A DNA stretch of 56,583 bases. Source: Roseobacter sp. (lineage in GTDB: Bacteria; Pseudomonadota; Alphaproteobacteria; Rhodobacterales; Rhodobacteraceae). The first letter of the stretch is position 1. Each line of letters begins with the position of its first letter. The notes under the pieces were generated by a model, which was not told the origin of the DNA, searched no databases, and was given only the letters and a program-made list of their open reading frames with translations. Position numbers and translations under genes: made by a program. The DNA lies in the NCBI GenBank assembly GCA_015665415.1, contig JADFAE010000012.1, positions 1-56,583 of the forward strand, read 5' to 3'. Positions 1 to 7,967 of the stretch are shown here, piece after piece.

Positions 1-732
1 GACATGGAAGAAATTCTAATAAAGAATGCGAACAAGGCCGTTCGAAACACTGGCAAGCAAAACCTTCGCTCCATTCATGCGAAGATGGCAGGAAAGCCCC
101 GAAAGGCTGACAAGCGGCTGCAAGTGATTAGCCTTCTTTGGAACTACGCAAAGGACAAATTGGACTGGCCCATTGGTGACAATCCAACAAAAGGTATCGA
201 TCACTACGGAAAGCAGCGAGAATTCGAGCCTTGGCCAGATTGGATGATCGGCAAACTATCCGAGGCACCCGATACAGTTCGAACAGCTGCAGAGTTGATA
301 TTGGGGACAGGTCAACGCCCCAATGCAGCAATTTCCATGGAGCATAGGCGCTTCTCCGGGGATTGGATGGAAGTATTGGACGAAAAAGGCGGAGAGTACT
401 TTGAAACCTACTGCCCCAAAGACCTTAGGGACTATCTGTCTAGCCGAGAGCTAAAGGGGAAGCATGTGCTCGCAAAGAACCTAACAGAACCACTTGGGTA
501 CGACGCTGTAGAGAAATCTTTTCGACGCTGGCGCAATAACTTGGGGGAAGCAGCTAAACCATACGTTCTGCATGGGTTGCGAAAATTGGCAATCATTCGG
601 TTGGCCGAGGCAGGCTGTACCGATGCAGAAATCCAAGCCGTGACAAACCAAAGCCCTGAGATGGTTGCCTACTACCGAAAGAAGGCAAGTCGAAAAGCCC
701 TATCAAAGGCAGCACAACATCGTCGCAGCTAA
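1..732 (+). CDS. Tyrosine recombinase / phage-type integrase, 5' end cut by window
   Basis: Site-specific recombinase of the lambda-integrase family, which would insert or excise a mobile element. The reading frame is open to the first base, so the N-terminal part lies outside; about 242 residues are visible counted from an internal ATG at 4. The catalytic domain is recognisable: the first Arg in GTGQRPNA (about residue 105), the H-x-x-R box HGLRK (190-193), and a Tyr nucleophile in MVAYYRKKA (223 or 224). The usual GH before the tyrosine is replaced by TNQSP, so the second His/Trp position is Asn. The gene is visibly less GC-rich than its neighbours and points at the 3' end of the tRNA-Leu gene 107 bp away, the classic layout of an integrated island. 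Whether it is active cannot be told. Confidence 0.85.
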   Translation, partial: DMEEILIKNANKAVRNTGKQNLRSIHAKMAGKPRKADKRLQVISLLWNYAKDKLDWPIGDNPTKGIDHYGKQREFEPWPDWMIGKLSEAPDTVRTAAELILGTGQRPNAAISMEHRRFSGDWMEVLDEKGGEYFETYCPKDLRDYLSSRELKGKHVLAKNLTEPLGYDAVEKSFRRWRNNLGEAAKPYVLHGLRKLAIIRLAEAGCTDAEIQAVTNQSPEMVAYYRKKASRKALSKAAQHRRS

Positions 733-796
733 GCGACCAAAGAGAGAACAAAAGGAGCCTGTGTGACTCGTGTGTGTGAGTGTTCTGGAAAACAAA

Positions 797-832
797 CAAG
801 GCCTTGCATGAAGTTACTCACGCAAGGCCTTG
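797..832 (-). terminator. Perfect 11-bp hairpin, terminator of tRNA-Leu
   Basis: Arms at 797-807 and 822-832 (CAAGGCCTTGC / GCAAGGCCTTG) are perfectly complementary around a 14-nt loop. Read on the minus strand the hairpin follows the tRNA-Leu 3' end and runs into a T-rich stretch (TTTGTTTT), as in a Rho-independent terminator. It may also stop transcripts from the integrase on the other strand. Confidence 0.7.
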
Positions 833-839
833 ATTTTAA

Positions 840-925
840 TGGTACCCAAGGCCGGACTCGAACCGGCACGCTGTCACCAGCGGGGGATTTTGAATCCCCT
901 GCGTCTACCATTCCGCCACTTGGGC
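840..925 (-). tRNA. tRNA-Leu (anticodon CAA)
   Basis: An 86-nt class II tRNA on the minus strand. The acceptor stem GCCCAAG pairs with CUUGGGU, with a G-U at the first pair, then discriminator A and an encoded CCA at 840-842. The anticodon stem GGGGA/UCCCC holds the loop UUCAAAA, giving anticodon CAA (reads UUG). A long variable arm (CGCUGGUGACAGCG) is typical of tRNA-Leu, and the T arm contains GGUUCGAGUCC. Its 3' end faces the integrase gene, so it is a likely attachment site. Confidence 0.96.
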
Positions 926-934
926 AACGCCCTG

Positions 935-963
935 TTCCTACCCAAGGGATCCGGCAAGGTCCA
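935..963 (-). promoter_or_regulatory. Possible sigma-70 promoter of tRNA-Leu
   Basis: On the minus strand TGGACC and TAGGAA are separated by 17 bp and end about 10 bp before the tRNA 5' end. The match to consensus is only fair; the position is what supports it. Confidence 0.4.
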
Positions 964-1087
964 GAGGGAAAAACACTTCATGTCGCGGAATCTTGGCAAA
1001 AAAACACCGGTGGCAATTTGCTCATGTTGACCTGATCAATCCGCTATGCGAGGCCCAAGGCACAGAGGTCGGATATGGGAATTTGAG

Positions 1088-1666
1088 ATGTTGCGCAGGT
1101 TGTATGATCGGACCATGGCCCTTGCGGATCACCCCCATGCTCTGTGGTGTTTGGCGATCGTTGCCTTTGTCGAAAGCTCGGTCTTTCCGATTCCCCCCGA
1201 TGTTCTGATGATCCCAATGATCTTGGCGCGCCCCTCGCGGGCCTGGTTGATCGCACTGGTGGCGCTGGTGGCCTCTGTCGCGGGCGGGCTGTTGGGCTAT
1301 GCCATTGGCGCAATGTTCTACGAAAGCCTGGGCCAGCCGATCCTGCAGGCCATGGGCAAGGGCGCGGCGATGGAAGAGTTTAACAGTAAATTCAATGATT
1401 TGGGTTTCTGGGCTGTTCTGGGCGCTGGCATAACCCCCTTCCCTTACAAGGTGATCACCATCATGTCCGGCTGGACAGGCATGCCGCTGATGACCTTCCT
1501 GGCCACCTCTGTTTTGGCGCGCGCTTTGCGCTTCTTTATCGTGGCTGGCCTGCTGCGGGTCTTTGGCGCACCTATTCGTGATTTCATCGAACAGAGGTTG
1601 GGGCTTGTGTTTACCGTCTTTGTCGTGCTCCTGTTCGGCGGATTTATGGCGCTGAGGTACCTTTGA
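1088..1666 (+). CDS. YqaA/DedA-type (VTT domain) inner-membrane protein
   Basis: A 192-residue multi-pass membrane protein. The motif-rich region ESSVFPIPPDVLMIPM near the N-terminus and GAGITPFPYKVITI in the middle match the VTT / SNARE-associated family (DedA, YqaA), which acts in lipid or membrane homeostasis; some members scramble or flip lipids. The open frame reaches back to 1046, but the ATG at 1088 lies after GGATATGGGA and fits the family length better. dsbB begins one base after its stop, so the two are probably co-transcribed. The exact substrate is unknown. Confidence 0.85.
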   Translation: MLRRLYDRTMALADHPHALWCLAIVAFVESSVFPIPPDVLMIPMILARPSRAWLIALVALVASVAGGLLGYAIGAMFYESLGQPILQAMGKGAAMEEFNSKFNDLGFWAVLGAGITPFPYKVITIMSGWTGMPLMTFLATSVLARALRFFIVAGLLRVFGAPIRDFIEQRLGLVFTVFVVLLFGGFMALRYL

Positions 1667-1667
1667 G

Positions 1668-2126
1668 ATGCGACGAATTTTGATCCTGACCGCTGCGGCG
1701 GGTTCGGCGGCCATGATGCTGGGCGCTTTGGGTTTTCAATATCTTGGCGAGTTGCCGCCCTGCAAGATGTGCTATTGGCAACGCTATCCTCATATCGCGG
1801 CTGTTGGCATCGGGATGCTGGCTTTGATGATCCCGGGCACGCCCCTGCTTTATCTTGGCGCGCTGGCCGCGCTCACCACCGCTGGCATTGGTGTCTACCA
1901 TTCCGGGGTTGAGCGCGGATATTGGGAGGGGCCGACCACCTGCACGTCGGGCCCAATAGGAAATCTAACCCCTGATCAGCTGATGGATCAGATCATGGGC
2001 GCACCACTGGTGCGTTGTGATGAGGTGCCATGGGAGATGTTCAGCCTGTCGATGGCCAGTTGGAATGCCATTCTTTCTTTCGGCATTGCTCTGTTGTGGA
2101 TCGCGGCGGCCCGTCACAAGAGCTGA
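1668..2126 (+). CDS. dsbB: Disulfide bond formation protein B
   Basis: Inner-membrane quinone oxidoreductase that re-oxidises the periplasmic disulfide donor DsbA. At 152 residues it has the expected four hydrophobic segments. The first cysteine pair is in PPCKMCYWQRYPH (Cys32, Cys35) and the second pair is Cys92 (TTCTSG) and Cys117 (VRCDEVPW), both in periplasmic loops. The start lies one base after the stop of the YqaA-like gene, so translation is probably coupled. No dsbA is present nearby. Convergent with the Lrp-type regulator. Confidence 0.93.
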   Translation: MRRILILTAAAGSAAMMLGALGFQYLGELPPCKMCYWQRYPHIAAVGIGMLALMIPGTPLLYLGALAALTTAGIGVYHSGVERGYWEGPTTCTSGPIGNLTPDQLMDQIMGAPLVRCDEVPWEMFSLSMASWNAILSFGIALLWIAAARHKS

Positions 2127-2159
2127 GCTTGGCTGGCGAATCTGAGGGATGACCTGAGA

Positions 2160-2585
2160 TCAGGAATCCTTTTTTGTTGCCAGTAACAGGTTGGTTTCAC
2201 TGCTCACAACCCCGTCAAAGGTCCGGATTTTGGCCAGAGCTGCATCCAGGGTCTCCAGGGTTTCGGTGCCCAATTCGACGATCAGATCCCAGCGCCCATT
2301 TGTGGTATGGATGGCACGCACCTCTGGTAGGCCCTGAAGCTGACGGGTAATCCGGCTGGCACCGCGCCCTTCGATCCCGATCATCATCAGCCCGCGCACC
2401 GGATCGCGCAGCGCGTCTTCTTTGAGGACAACGGTAAAGCCAAGGATATCACCGCGCATTTGCAAACGCTCGATCCGCGACCGTACGGTGGTGCGCGACA
2501 GATCCAGTTGCAAAGCCAGATCCGACAAGCTGGCACGGGCATTGTGCCGCAGCGCAGCAATCAGGCGCTCGTCCGTTTTATCCAT
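2160..2585 (-). CDS. Lrp/AsnC-family transcriptional regulator
   Basis: A 141-residue protein of normal family length: an N-terminal helix-turn-helix (about residues 1-55, DERLIAALRHNARASLSDLA then LSRTTVRSRIERL) followed by a RAM ligand-binding domain (about 65-135). Lrp-type proteins bind amino acids and control their metabolism. It is divergent from the arginase-ctlX-ocd operon with 90 bp between starts, so the likely role is ligand-dependent control of that operon and of itself, comparable to PutR or other catabolic Lrp proteins. The ligand (arginine, ornithine or proline) is inferred from context only. The start has GGAGG six bases upstream. Confidence 0.9.
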   Translation of the reverse strand: MDKTDERLIAALRHNARASLSDLALQLDLSRTTVRSRIERLQMRGDILGFTVVLKEDALRDPVRGLMMIGIEGRGASRITRQLQGLPEVRAIHTTNGRWDLIVELGTETLETLDAALAKIRTFDGVVSSETNLLLATKKDS

Positions 2586-2598
2586 TTTTTGCCTCCAA

Positions 2599-2627
2599 AG
2601 TGTAAGTTACCTGTACATACTGGTCAA
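2599..2627 (-). promoter_or_regulatory. Sigma-70-like promoter of the Lrp-type gene
   Basis: On the minus strand TTGACC and TACACT are spaced by exactly 17 bp (AGTTACCTGTACATACT on the plus strand). The -10 box ends 13 bp before the gene start, leaving a very short leader with the GGAGG ribosome site. The spacer contains the palindrome TGTACA, so a regulator could bind here and affect both divergent genes. Confidence 0.55.
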
Positions 2628-2675
2628 AATGCCTGCTTTCAATCCCCACAATTCGGAGGTTTTTAGGAGGGGAGA

Positions 2676-3629
2676 TTGAATAGCGTGATGGAGCTTTGTG
2701 CCGTGACCCAAAAGACTTGTTTCCTGATTGGCGCCCCCGTGGACAGTGGTAAACGCCGTGCCGGTTGCCTGATGGGGCCGGATGCCTATCGCACCGCCGG
2801 TCTGGTCGAGGCCCTCTCCGGATTGGGTCACGAAGTTGAGGATCTTGGCAACCTCTCCCCTGCCCCGCACCAAGCCGACGCGGTGGATGCGCCGATTTTT
2901 GCCCGTAATGAAACCATTGCCTGGACCGAGACACTGTCAAAAGTGGCCATGGACACTATGGCGCGCGGATTGCCGGTATTTCTGGGCGGCGATCACTCCT
3001 TGTCGCTGGGATCCGTTGCTGGGGTTGCGGATTACGCCGCATCGGTGGGGCGGCCGCTGTTTGTAATCTGGCTCGACGCGCATACTGATTTCCACACTCC
3101 GCAGAGCTCCGACAGTGGCAATCTGCATGGCACCCCGGTGGGGTATTTCACCGGACGCAGCGGCTTTGATGGTTTTCCTGCGGTGGCCAACGCGGTTCCC
3201 GAAGAGAACGTCTGCATGATCGGGTTGCGTTCGGTCGACACGCCAGAGCGGCTGGCGCTTGAGGCCAGCAATATCCACCGTCACGATATGCGCGACATCG
3301 ACGAAAACGGCATCGCTGGTCCCCTGGCCCGTTTCCTTGACCGGGTCGCGGCGGCCAATGGGTTGCTGCATGTTTCCCTGGATGTGGATTTCCTTGACCC
3401 TTCGGTGGCACCTGCCGTGGGCACCACCGTGCCGGGCGGTGCCACGGTGCGCGAGGGCCATCTGGTCTGTGAAATGCTGCATGACTCCGGGTTGATGACA
3501 TCATTGGATCTGGTGGAGCTGAACCCGTTTCTCGATGAACGCGGCCGCACTGCCCATCTGATGGTCGATCTCTGCGCCTCTGCTCTGGGCCGCCGCGTCT
3601 TTGATCGCCCCACCCGGAGCTACAATTGA
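2676..3629 (+). CDS. rocF: Arginase
   Basis: Cytoplasmic Mn-dependent hydrolase, arginine to ornithine plus urea. The 317-residue protein carries all ureohydrolase metal motifs: GGDHS (His107), DAHTDFH (Asp134, His136, Asp138) and SLDVDFLDP (Asp236, Asp238), plus the substrate-side NLHGTP with His151. The start chosen is TTG at 2676, because AGGAGG lies at 2665-2670 with five-base spacing; an ATG at 2688 in the same frame would be 17 bases away. First gene of an operon with ctlX (4-nt overlap) and ocd. Probably regulated by the divergent Lrp-type protein. Agmatinase is less likely because of the arginine-degradation context. Confidence 0.92.
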   Translation: MNSVMELCAVTQKTCFLIGAPVDSGKRRAGCLMGPDAYRTAGLVEALSGLGHEVEDLGNLSPAPHQADAVDAPIFARNETIAWTETLSKVAMDTMARGLPVFLGGDHSLSLGSVAGVADYAASVGRPLFVIWLDAHTDFHTPQSSDSGNLHGTPVGYFTGRSGFDGFPAVANAVPEENVCMIGLRSVDTPERLALEASNIHRHDMRDIDENGIAGPLARFLDRVAAANGLLHVSLDVDFLDPSVAPAVGTTVPGGATVREGHLVCEMLHDSGLMTSLDLVELNPFLDERGRTAHLMVDLCASALGRRVFDRPTRSYN

Positions 3630-4546
3630 ATAGCCAGCAAGCCCCTGCTGCGGTGGTGATGATCCGTCCGCACAACTTTTGTTCCAACCCGGATACCAAG
3701 GGCGACAATGCCTTTCAGGTCACAGCCGGGGAACCCGAAGAGGTGCGGCGACGGGCCCTGGCCGAATTTGATGCCGCGGTCGAAACCCTGCGTCAGGCGG
3801 GGGTTCGGGTGCATGTCTTTGACGATGAGGGCACGGCAACACCGGACAGTGTGTTTCCAAACAATTGGTTCTCTACCCATGCAGGCGGTCATATCGCCAT
3901 CTATCCGATGTATGCGCCCAGCCGTCGTCTGGAACGGCGCTGGGATGTCATCGAAGAGCTCAAGCGTATGTATCGGGTGCAGGATGTCATTGATTATTCT
4001 GGCCTCGAAGAAGATGGTCTGGCGCTTGAAGGCACCGGTGCCATGGTGCTCGATCATATTGGGCGCATCGCCTATACCGTGACATCCAACCGGGCTGACC
4101 CGGTTCTTCTGGAGCGGTTCTGCACCCATTTCAACTATGAGCCGATGGCCTTTGAGGCCTGCGATGCGCAGGGGCGCGACGTCTATCACAGCAATGTCCT
4201 GATGGGGATCGGCAATGATTTTGTGATGATTTGCCTGGACATGATCCGTGACCCTGCCAGACGTGCCGAAGTCGCCAGTCGGTTGGCAGAGACGGGTCGC
4301 ACCGTGATAGATCTCAGCGAGGATCAGATCGCCAATTTTGCCGGCAATACCTTTGCCCTGACCGGAGATGAGCCCCTGCTGGCGCTGTCTTCGCGGGCAG
4401 TTGCGGCGCTGAAGCCGGAACAGATCGACATTATCGAGCGCAGCACCCGCCTGCTGCCGCTTTCCATACCAACAATCGAAACCGCCGGAGGCTCGGTGCG
4501 CTGCATGCTTGCAGGCATTCACCTCAGCCCCCGTGAAAGGACCTGA
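3626..4546 (+). CDS. ctlX: CtlX-type citrulline hydrolase (arginine-deiminase-related)
   Basis: A 306-residue guanidino-group-modifying enzyme of the arginine deiminase / DDAH fold. Visible signature pieces are RPHNF near the N-terminus, PNNWFSTH (79-85), LEGTGAMVLD (134-143), His188 in DVYHSN and a catalytic Cys293 in GGSVRCMLAG. Proteins of this type have been described as citrullinases that release ornithine, ammonia and CO2 from citrulline; arginine deiminase or dimethylarginine hydrolase are the alternatives. Start is TTG overlapping the arginase stop by four bases, with GGAG six bases upstream. Between arginase and ornithine cyclodeaminase, ornithine is the logical product. Confidence 0.8.
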   Translation: MNSQQAPAAVVMIRPHNFCSNPDTKGDNAFQVTAGEPEEVRRRALAEFDAAVETLRQAGVRVHVFDDEGTATPDSVFPNNWFSTHAGGHIAIYPMYAPSRRLERRWDVIEELKRMYRVQDVIDYSGLEEDGLALEGTGAMVLDHIGRIAYTVTSNRADPVLLERFCTHFNYEPMAFEACDAQGRDVYHSNVLMGIGNDFVMICLDMIRDPARRAEVASRLAETGRTVIDLSEDQIANFAGNTFALTGDEPLLALSSRAVAALKPEQIDIIERSTRLLPLSIPTIETAGGSVRCMLAGIHLSPRERT

Positions 4547-4548
4547 CC

Positions 4549-5598
4549 ATGACCACGACCCCTTCGGAAAAAGCCCTTGTTCCTTTTGTCAGCGTCGACA
4601 ACATGATGCGTCTGGTGCACAGCATCGGCATCGAGACCATGCTGCGTGACCTGGCCGGTTATGTGGAAGATGATTTCAAACGCTGGGAGCTGTTTGACAA
4701 AACCCCGCGTGTTGCCAGCCACTCCGAGGTTGGCGTGATCGAGCTGATGCCGACATCGGACGGTGAAGCCTATGGCTTCAAATACGTCAATGGCCACCCC
4801 AAGAACACCAGCGAGGGTCTGCAAACCGTCACCGCCTTTGGCCTGTTGGCGGATGTCTACACCGGCTATCCAGTGCTGCTGACAGAGATGACCATGTTGA
4901 CGGCGCTGCGCACTGCGGCCACATCAGCTATGGCGGCCAAGTATCTGGCGCCAAAGGGCGCTGATACTATGGCGATGATCGGAAATGGGGCGCAGTCGGA
5001 GTTCCAGACCCTGGCGATGAAGGCAATCTGCGGGCTGAAAACGGTGCGCCTGTTTGACAAGGATCCTGCCGCAACGGAGAAATGCGCCCGCAATCTGGCG
5101 GCTGCGGGGATCGATGTGGTGCGCTGCACCTCACCCGAACAGGCGATCGAGGGGGCGCAGATCCTGACGACCTGCACCGCCGACAAGCAGAATGCCACTA
5201 TCCTGAGCGATAACATGGTGGGATCCGGCGTGCATATCAACGCCATTGGCGGTGATTGCCCAGGCAAGACCGAACTGGCGGCGGGTATCCTTGATCGCTC
5301 TGATGTTTTTGTCGAATTCCCGCCACAGACCCGTATCGAAGGCGAGATCCAGAAAATGCCGGAAGACTTTGCGGTGACTGAGCTGTGGGAGGTGATCACC
5401 GGCGCCAAACAGGGCCGCCGCGATGACAAGCAGATCACCCTGTTTGACAGCGTCGGCTTTGCCATCGAGGATTTCAGCGCTCTGCGTTACATCCGCGACC
5501 AGATCAAGAACACTGAATTCTTTATTGATCTTGATATGTTGGCAGACCCGGATGATCCACGGGACCTCTTTGGCATGCTGCAACGCTCCAAGGTCTAA
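4549..5598 (+). CDS. ocd: Ornithine cyclodeaminase
   Basis: NAD-dependent enzyme of the OCD / mu-crystallin family converting ornithine directly to proline and ammonia. The 349-residue protein has the substrate region EVGVIELMP and YGFKYVNGHP, the ALRTAATSAMAAKYLA helix, the Rossmann segment MAMIGNGAQSEFQ (about 142-154) and the INAIGGDCPGKTEL segment typical of true ornithine cyclodeaminases, with the catalytic Asp. The start follows the ctlX stop by two bases. Last gene of the operon; it closes a two-input route from arginine and citrulline through ornithine to proline. Confidence 0.93.
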   Translation: MTTTPSEKALVPFVSVDNMMRLVHSIGIETMLRDLAGYVEDDFKRWELFDKTPRVASHSEVGVIELMPTSDGEAYGFKYVNGHPKNTSEGLQTVTAFGLLADVYTGYPVLLTEMTMLTALRTAATSAMAAKYLAPKGADTMAMIGNGAQSEFQTLAMKAICGLKTVRLFDKDPAATEKCARNLAAAGIDVVRCTSPEQAIEGAQILTTCTADKQNATILSDNMVGSGVHINAIGGDCPGKTELAAGILDRSDVFVEFPPQTRIEGEIQKMPEDFAVTELWEVITGAKQGRRDDKQITLFDSVGFAIEDFSALRYIRDQIKNTEFFIDLDMLADPDDPRDLFGMLQRSKV

Positions 5599-5614
5599 CA
5601 CCGATTAATCCGGG

Positions 5615-5644
5615 CCTTTGGCTGCTGGTCGGCTGCGCCAAAGG
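5615..5644. terminator. Hairpin between convergent genes
   Basis: CCTTTGGC at 5615-5622 pairs with GCCAAAGG at 5637-5644, directly between the ocd stop and the stop of the convergent HNH gene. There is no clear T-run on either strand, so termination activity is uncertain. Confidence 0.4.
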
Positions 5645-6229
5645 TCAGGCGTCCAGCTCGGTGTCCCAATAGAGAAAATCCATCCAACTGTCGTGCAGAT
5701 GGTTGGGTGGGAATTTGCGCCCGGTGTTGCGCAGCTCATCCGCTCCGGGGCGGCGCGGCGGTTTGCGCAGGCACATGCCGATCTGATGCAGCGGCTTGGA
5801 GCCTTTCTTGAGATTGCAGGGCGAACAGGCAGCCACCACGTTTTCCCAGCTGGTGATACCACCGGCGGCGCGGGGGACAACGTGATCAAAGGTCAGATCA
5901 CCCCGAGCGCCGCAATACTGACAGCAGAATTCGTCCCGCAAAAATAAGTTAAAGCGCGTGAAGGCCACGCGCTTTTGAGGTTTGACATAGTCTTTCAGTA
6001 CCACAACCGAGGGTATTCGGATTTCGGTACTTGGACTGTGCACAACGGCGTCATATTCCGCCAGAATATCCACCCGATCGAGCCAGGCCGCCTTGATCGC
6101 GTCCTGCCAGCTCCACAGGGACAATGGATAATAGGATAATGGTCGATAGTCCGCATTGAGGACCAGCGCAGGATGCTGTTTCAGCGCTGCGGGATCCCTT
6201 ACAAACTCAGTTCTGAAATCGCCATCCAT
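5645..6229 (-). CDS. HNH endonuclease-family protein
   Basis: A 194-residue protein with an N-terminal region of the type found in many stand-alone HNH proteins (NADYRPLSYYPLSLWSWQDA) and a zinc-bound HNH nuclease fold: CQYC, then DHVVPRAAGG, NVVAACSPCN. All four zinc cysteines and the HNH-type His/Asn are present. The family is widespread and conserved in alphaproteobacteria but its cellular target is not known. ATG at 6229 was preferred over the longer frame start at 6295 because family members begin just before this point and GAGGAAG lies upstream. Confidence 0.88.
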   Translation of the reverse strand: MDGDFRTEFVRDPAALKQHPALVLNADYRPLSYYPLSLWSWQDAIKAAWLDRVDILAEYDAVVHSPSTEIRIPSVVVLKDYVKPQKRVAFTRFNLFLRDEFCCQYCGARGDLTFDHVVPRAAGGITSWENVVAACSPCNLKKGSKPLHQIGMCLRKPPRRPGADELRNTGRKFPPNHLHDSWMDFLYWDTELDA

Positions 6230-6302
6230 GATTCTACGTCTTCCTCGCCCTGTCTGCCCGTCTCCGGCACCAGAGCGGGGAACCCGCCCCAGCATATCTA
6301 TA

Positions 6303-6330
6303 ACTATATATCGTGGTTTACGTCTGACAA
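6303..6330 (-). promoter_or_regulatory. Promoter candidate for the HNH gene
   Basis: On the minus strand TTGTCA and TATAGT are separated by 16 bp, in an unusually AT-rich patch, about 75 bp upstream of the HNH start. No other strong pair is seen in this gap. Confidence 0.45.
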
Positions 6331-6457
6331 GCCCCGGCTAGCCACTAGATTTCGAGTGATCTCTATTCTGCCTCTGTGACAGCCGGGTGACAGCTTTGGA
6401 AAAATTGCCAGACAACTCGCCCTTGTCAGCCCTCACTAGCCTGCCTATTGCAACAGC

Positions 6458-7174
6458 ATGACCCGTCTTATCCGTTTTAATAAACCCTTTGATGTGCTGC
6501 CGCAGTTTACCGACACCGGCAGTGCTGGCAGCACGCGCAAGACCCTGAGCGATCATATCGATTGCCCGGGTGTTTATGCGGCCGGTCGGTTGGATCGTGA
6601 CAGCGAGGGGTTGATGCTGTTGACGGACAGCGGTCGGTTGCAGGCTTGGATCAGTGATCCACAACACAAGATGGCAAAAACCTATTGGGTCCAGGTCGAA
6701 GGCCAGCCGGACCCGGCGGCGCTGGAGACCCTGCGCAAGGGGGTCGAATTGAAGGATGGTCTGACCCGCCCGGCCCAGGCTGACCTGATGACGCAACCTG
6801 AGGGGCTTTGGGCGCGGGTTCCGCCTATTCGGGAGCGCAAATCAATTCCGACCAGCTGGATTTCCCTGACCCTGCGCGAGGGCAAGAACCGTCAGGTGCG
6901 GCGGATGACGGCAGCGGTTGGTTTCCCAACTCTGCGGCTGATCCGCTATAGTATCGGAGCCTGGAGCCTGGATGGATTGACCCAGGGCGCTTGGGAAGAT
7001 CTCGAAGCTCCCAAGATCCCGGCGCGGGCCAAACCCGCGCAATTGCCCAATCGCGCGGCCATTTCGCGCAAGATCGATTCCCAAAAGGGAGAGGCCAAGC
7101 GAGAGGTGCGCGGTGATTTTCGCAAGTCAAAACGCGCAAAGCCAAGATCAAGGATCAAAACGCGCAAAGACTAG
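6458..7174 (+). CDS. rluE: RluE-type rRNA pseudouridine synthase
   Basis: Converts a uridine in 23S rRNA to pseudouridine (RluE modifies the peptidyl-transferase region in E. coli). The 238-residue protein starts straight with the catalytic domain and has no S4 domain, as in RluE. The catalytic motif [16 protein letters not shown] (Asp at about residue 46) and the [11 protein letters not shown] motif are intact. The C-terminus has an extra basic, Lys/Arg-rich tail (last 50 residues) that probably contacts RNA. Monocistronic, with a weak ribosome site. Confidence 0.9.
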   Translation: MTRLIRFNKPFDVLPQFTDTGSAGSTRKTLSDHIDCPGVYAAGRLDRDSEGLMLLTDSGRLQAWISDPQHKMAKTYWVQVEGQPDPAALETLRKGVELKDGLTRPAQADLMTQPEGLWARVPPIRERKSIPTSWISLTLREGKNRQVRRMTAAVGFPTLRLIRYSIGAWSLDGLTQGAWEDLEAPKIPARAKPAQLPNRAAISRKIDSQKGEAKREVRGDFRKSKRAKPRSRIKTRKD

Positions 7175-7301
7175 ACGCGCGGTCCCTCTTTGGCAGTGGG
7201 CGAACTGAGCGCCATCAGAGCCCATGTGCCTTCGCTGGACCGCAGGTCTGAGGGTCCGCCCAGAAGCGGACCCGATCTGGCAGTTGGGGCCTATCTCGGG
7301 A

Positions 7302-7967
7302 TCAAAGACCCAACTTGTCGCGCATGAAGGCCAGCGCCACACTCAGCCCATCGGGGGCAATGCCGTGGCCCGTGCCCTTCATGATATGGGCAAAGACATC
7401 CTTGAAACCGGCCTCGCCCAGCGTTTCGGCGGCTTCGGGCAGGGATTGCGGCGGCACCACATCATCGGCATCGCCATGGACCAAGAGCACCGGCATCCGG
7501 CTGACAACTTCGTCCTTGAACGTGTCCGGTGACAGCAGGCGGCCAGAGAAGGCAACGATACCTGCTACTGCATCTTCGCGGCGTGGTGCCACATGCAGGC
7601 TCATCATGGTGCCCTGAGAAAAGCTAAACAGGACAACCTGCTCGGGCAGCACATCCTCATCCACCATCAGCGCATCCAGAAAGGCGTTTAGATCCTCAAC
7701 GGCGGCATTCATGCCCCGCATGCTCTCTTCCTCAGAGGAGCCGTCGATCCAGGGGATCGGGAACCACTGATAGCCCATTGGTGCACCAGCACAGTTTTCC
7801 GGCGCATCCGGCGCCACAAACAGAGTGTCAGGCAGATGTTCGCCCAGCGGATCCGCAAGCCCCAGCAGATCCGCGCCATTGGCGCCGTAGCCATGCAGAA
7901 ACACCACGATCGACCGGGTCACCCCGGAGAGCGGCTCTTGGCGCTCAGCATTCAGTACACGAGTCAT
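7302..7967 (-). CDS. Carboxylesterase / phospholipase-type alpha/beta hydrolase
   Basis: A 221-residue cytosolic hydrolase of the carboxylesterase/phospholipase (acyl-protein thioesterase-like) family. The fold and triad are visible: oxyanion HGYGANG (25-31), nucleophile Ser117 in FSFSQGT, Asp168 in HGDADDVV and His201 in GTGHGIAP. The start codon overlaps the stop of the upstream DNA glycosylase gene by four bases, so the two are translationally coupled although functionally unrelated. The natural ester substrate is unknown. Confidence 0.88.
   Translation of the reverse strand: MTRVLNAERQEPLSGVTRSIVVFLHGYGANGADLLGLADPLGEHLPDTLFVAPDAPENCAGAPMGYQWFPIPWIDGSSEEESMRGMNAAVEDLNAFLDALMVDEDVLPEQVVLFSFSQGTMMSLHVAPRREDAVAGIVAFSGRLLSPDTFKDEVVSRMPVLLVHGDADDVVPPQSLPEAAETLGEAGFKDVFAHIMKGTGHGIAPDGLSVALAFMRDKLGL

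Noticed and set aside
3620-4522. Long open frame opposite ctlX
   Set aside because: Antisense shadow of an identified enzyme gene.
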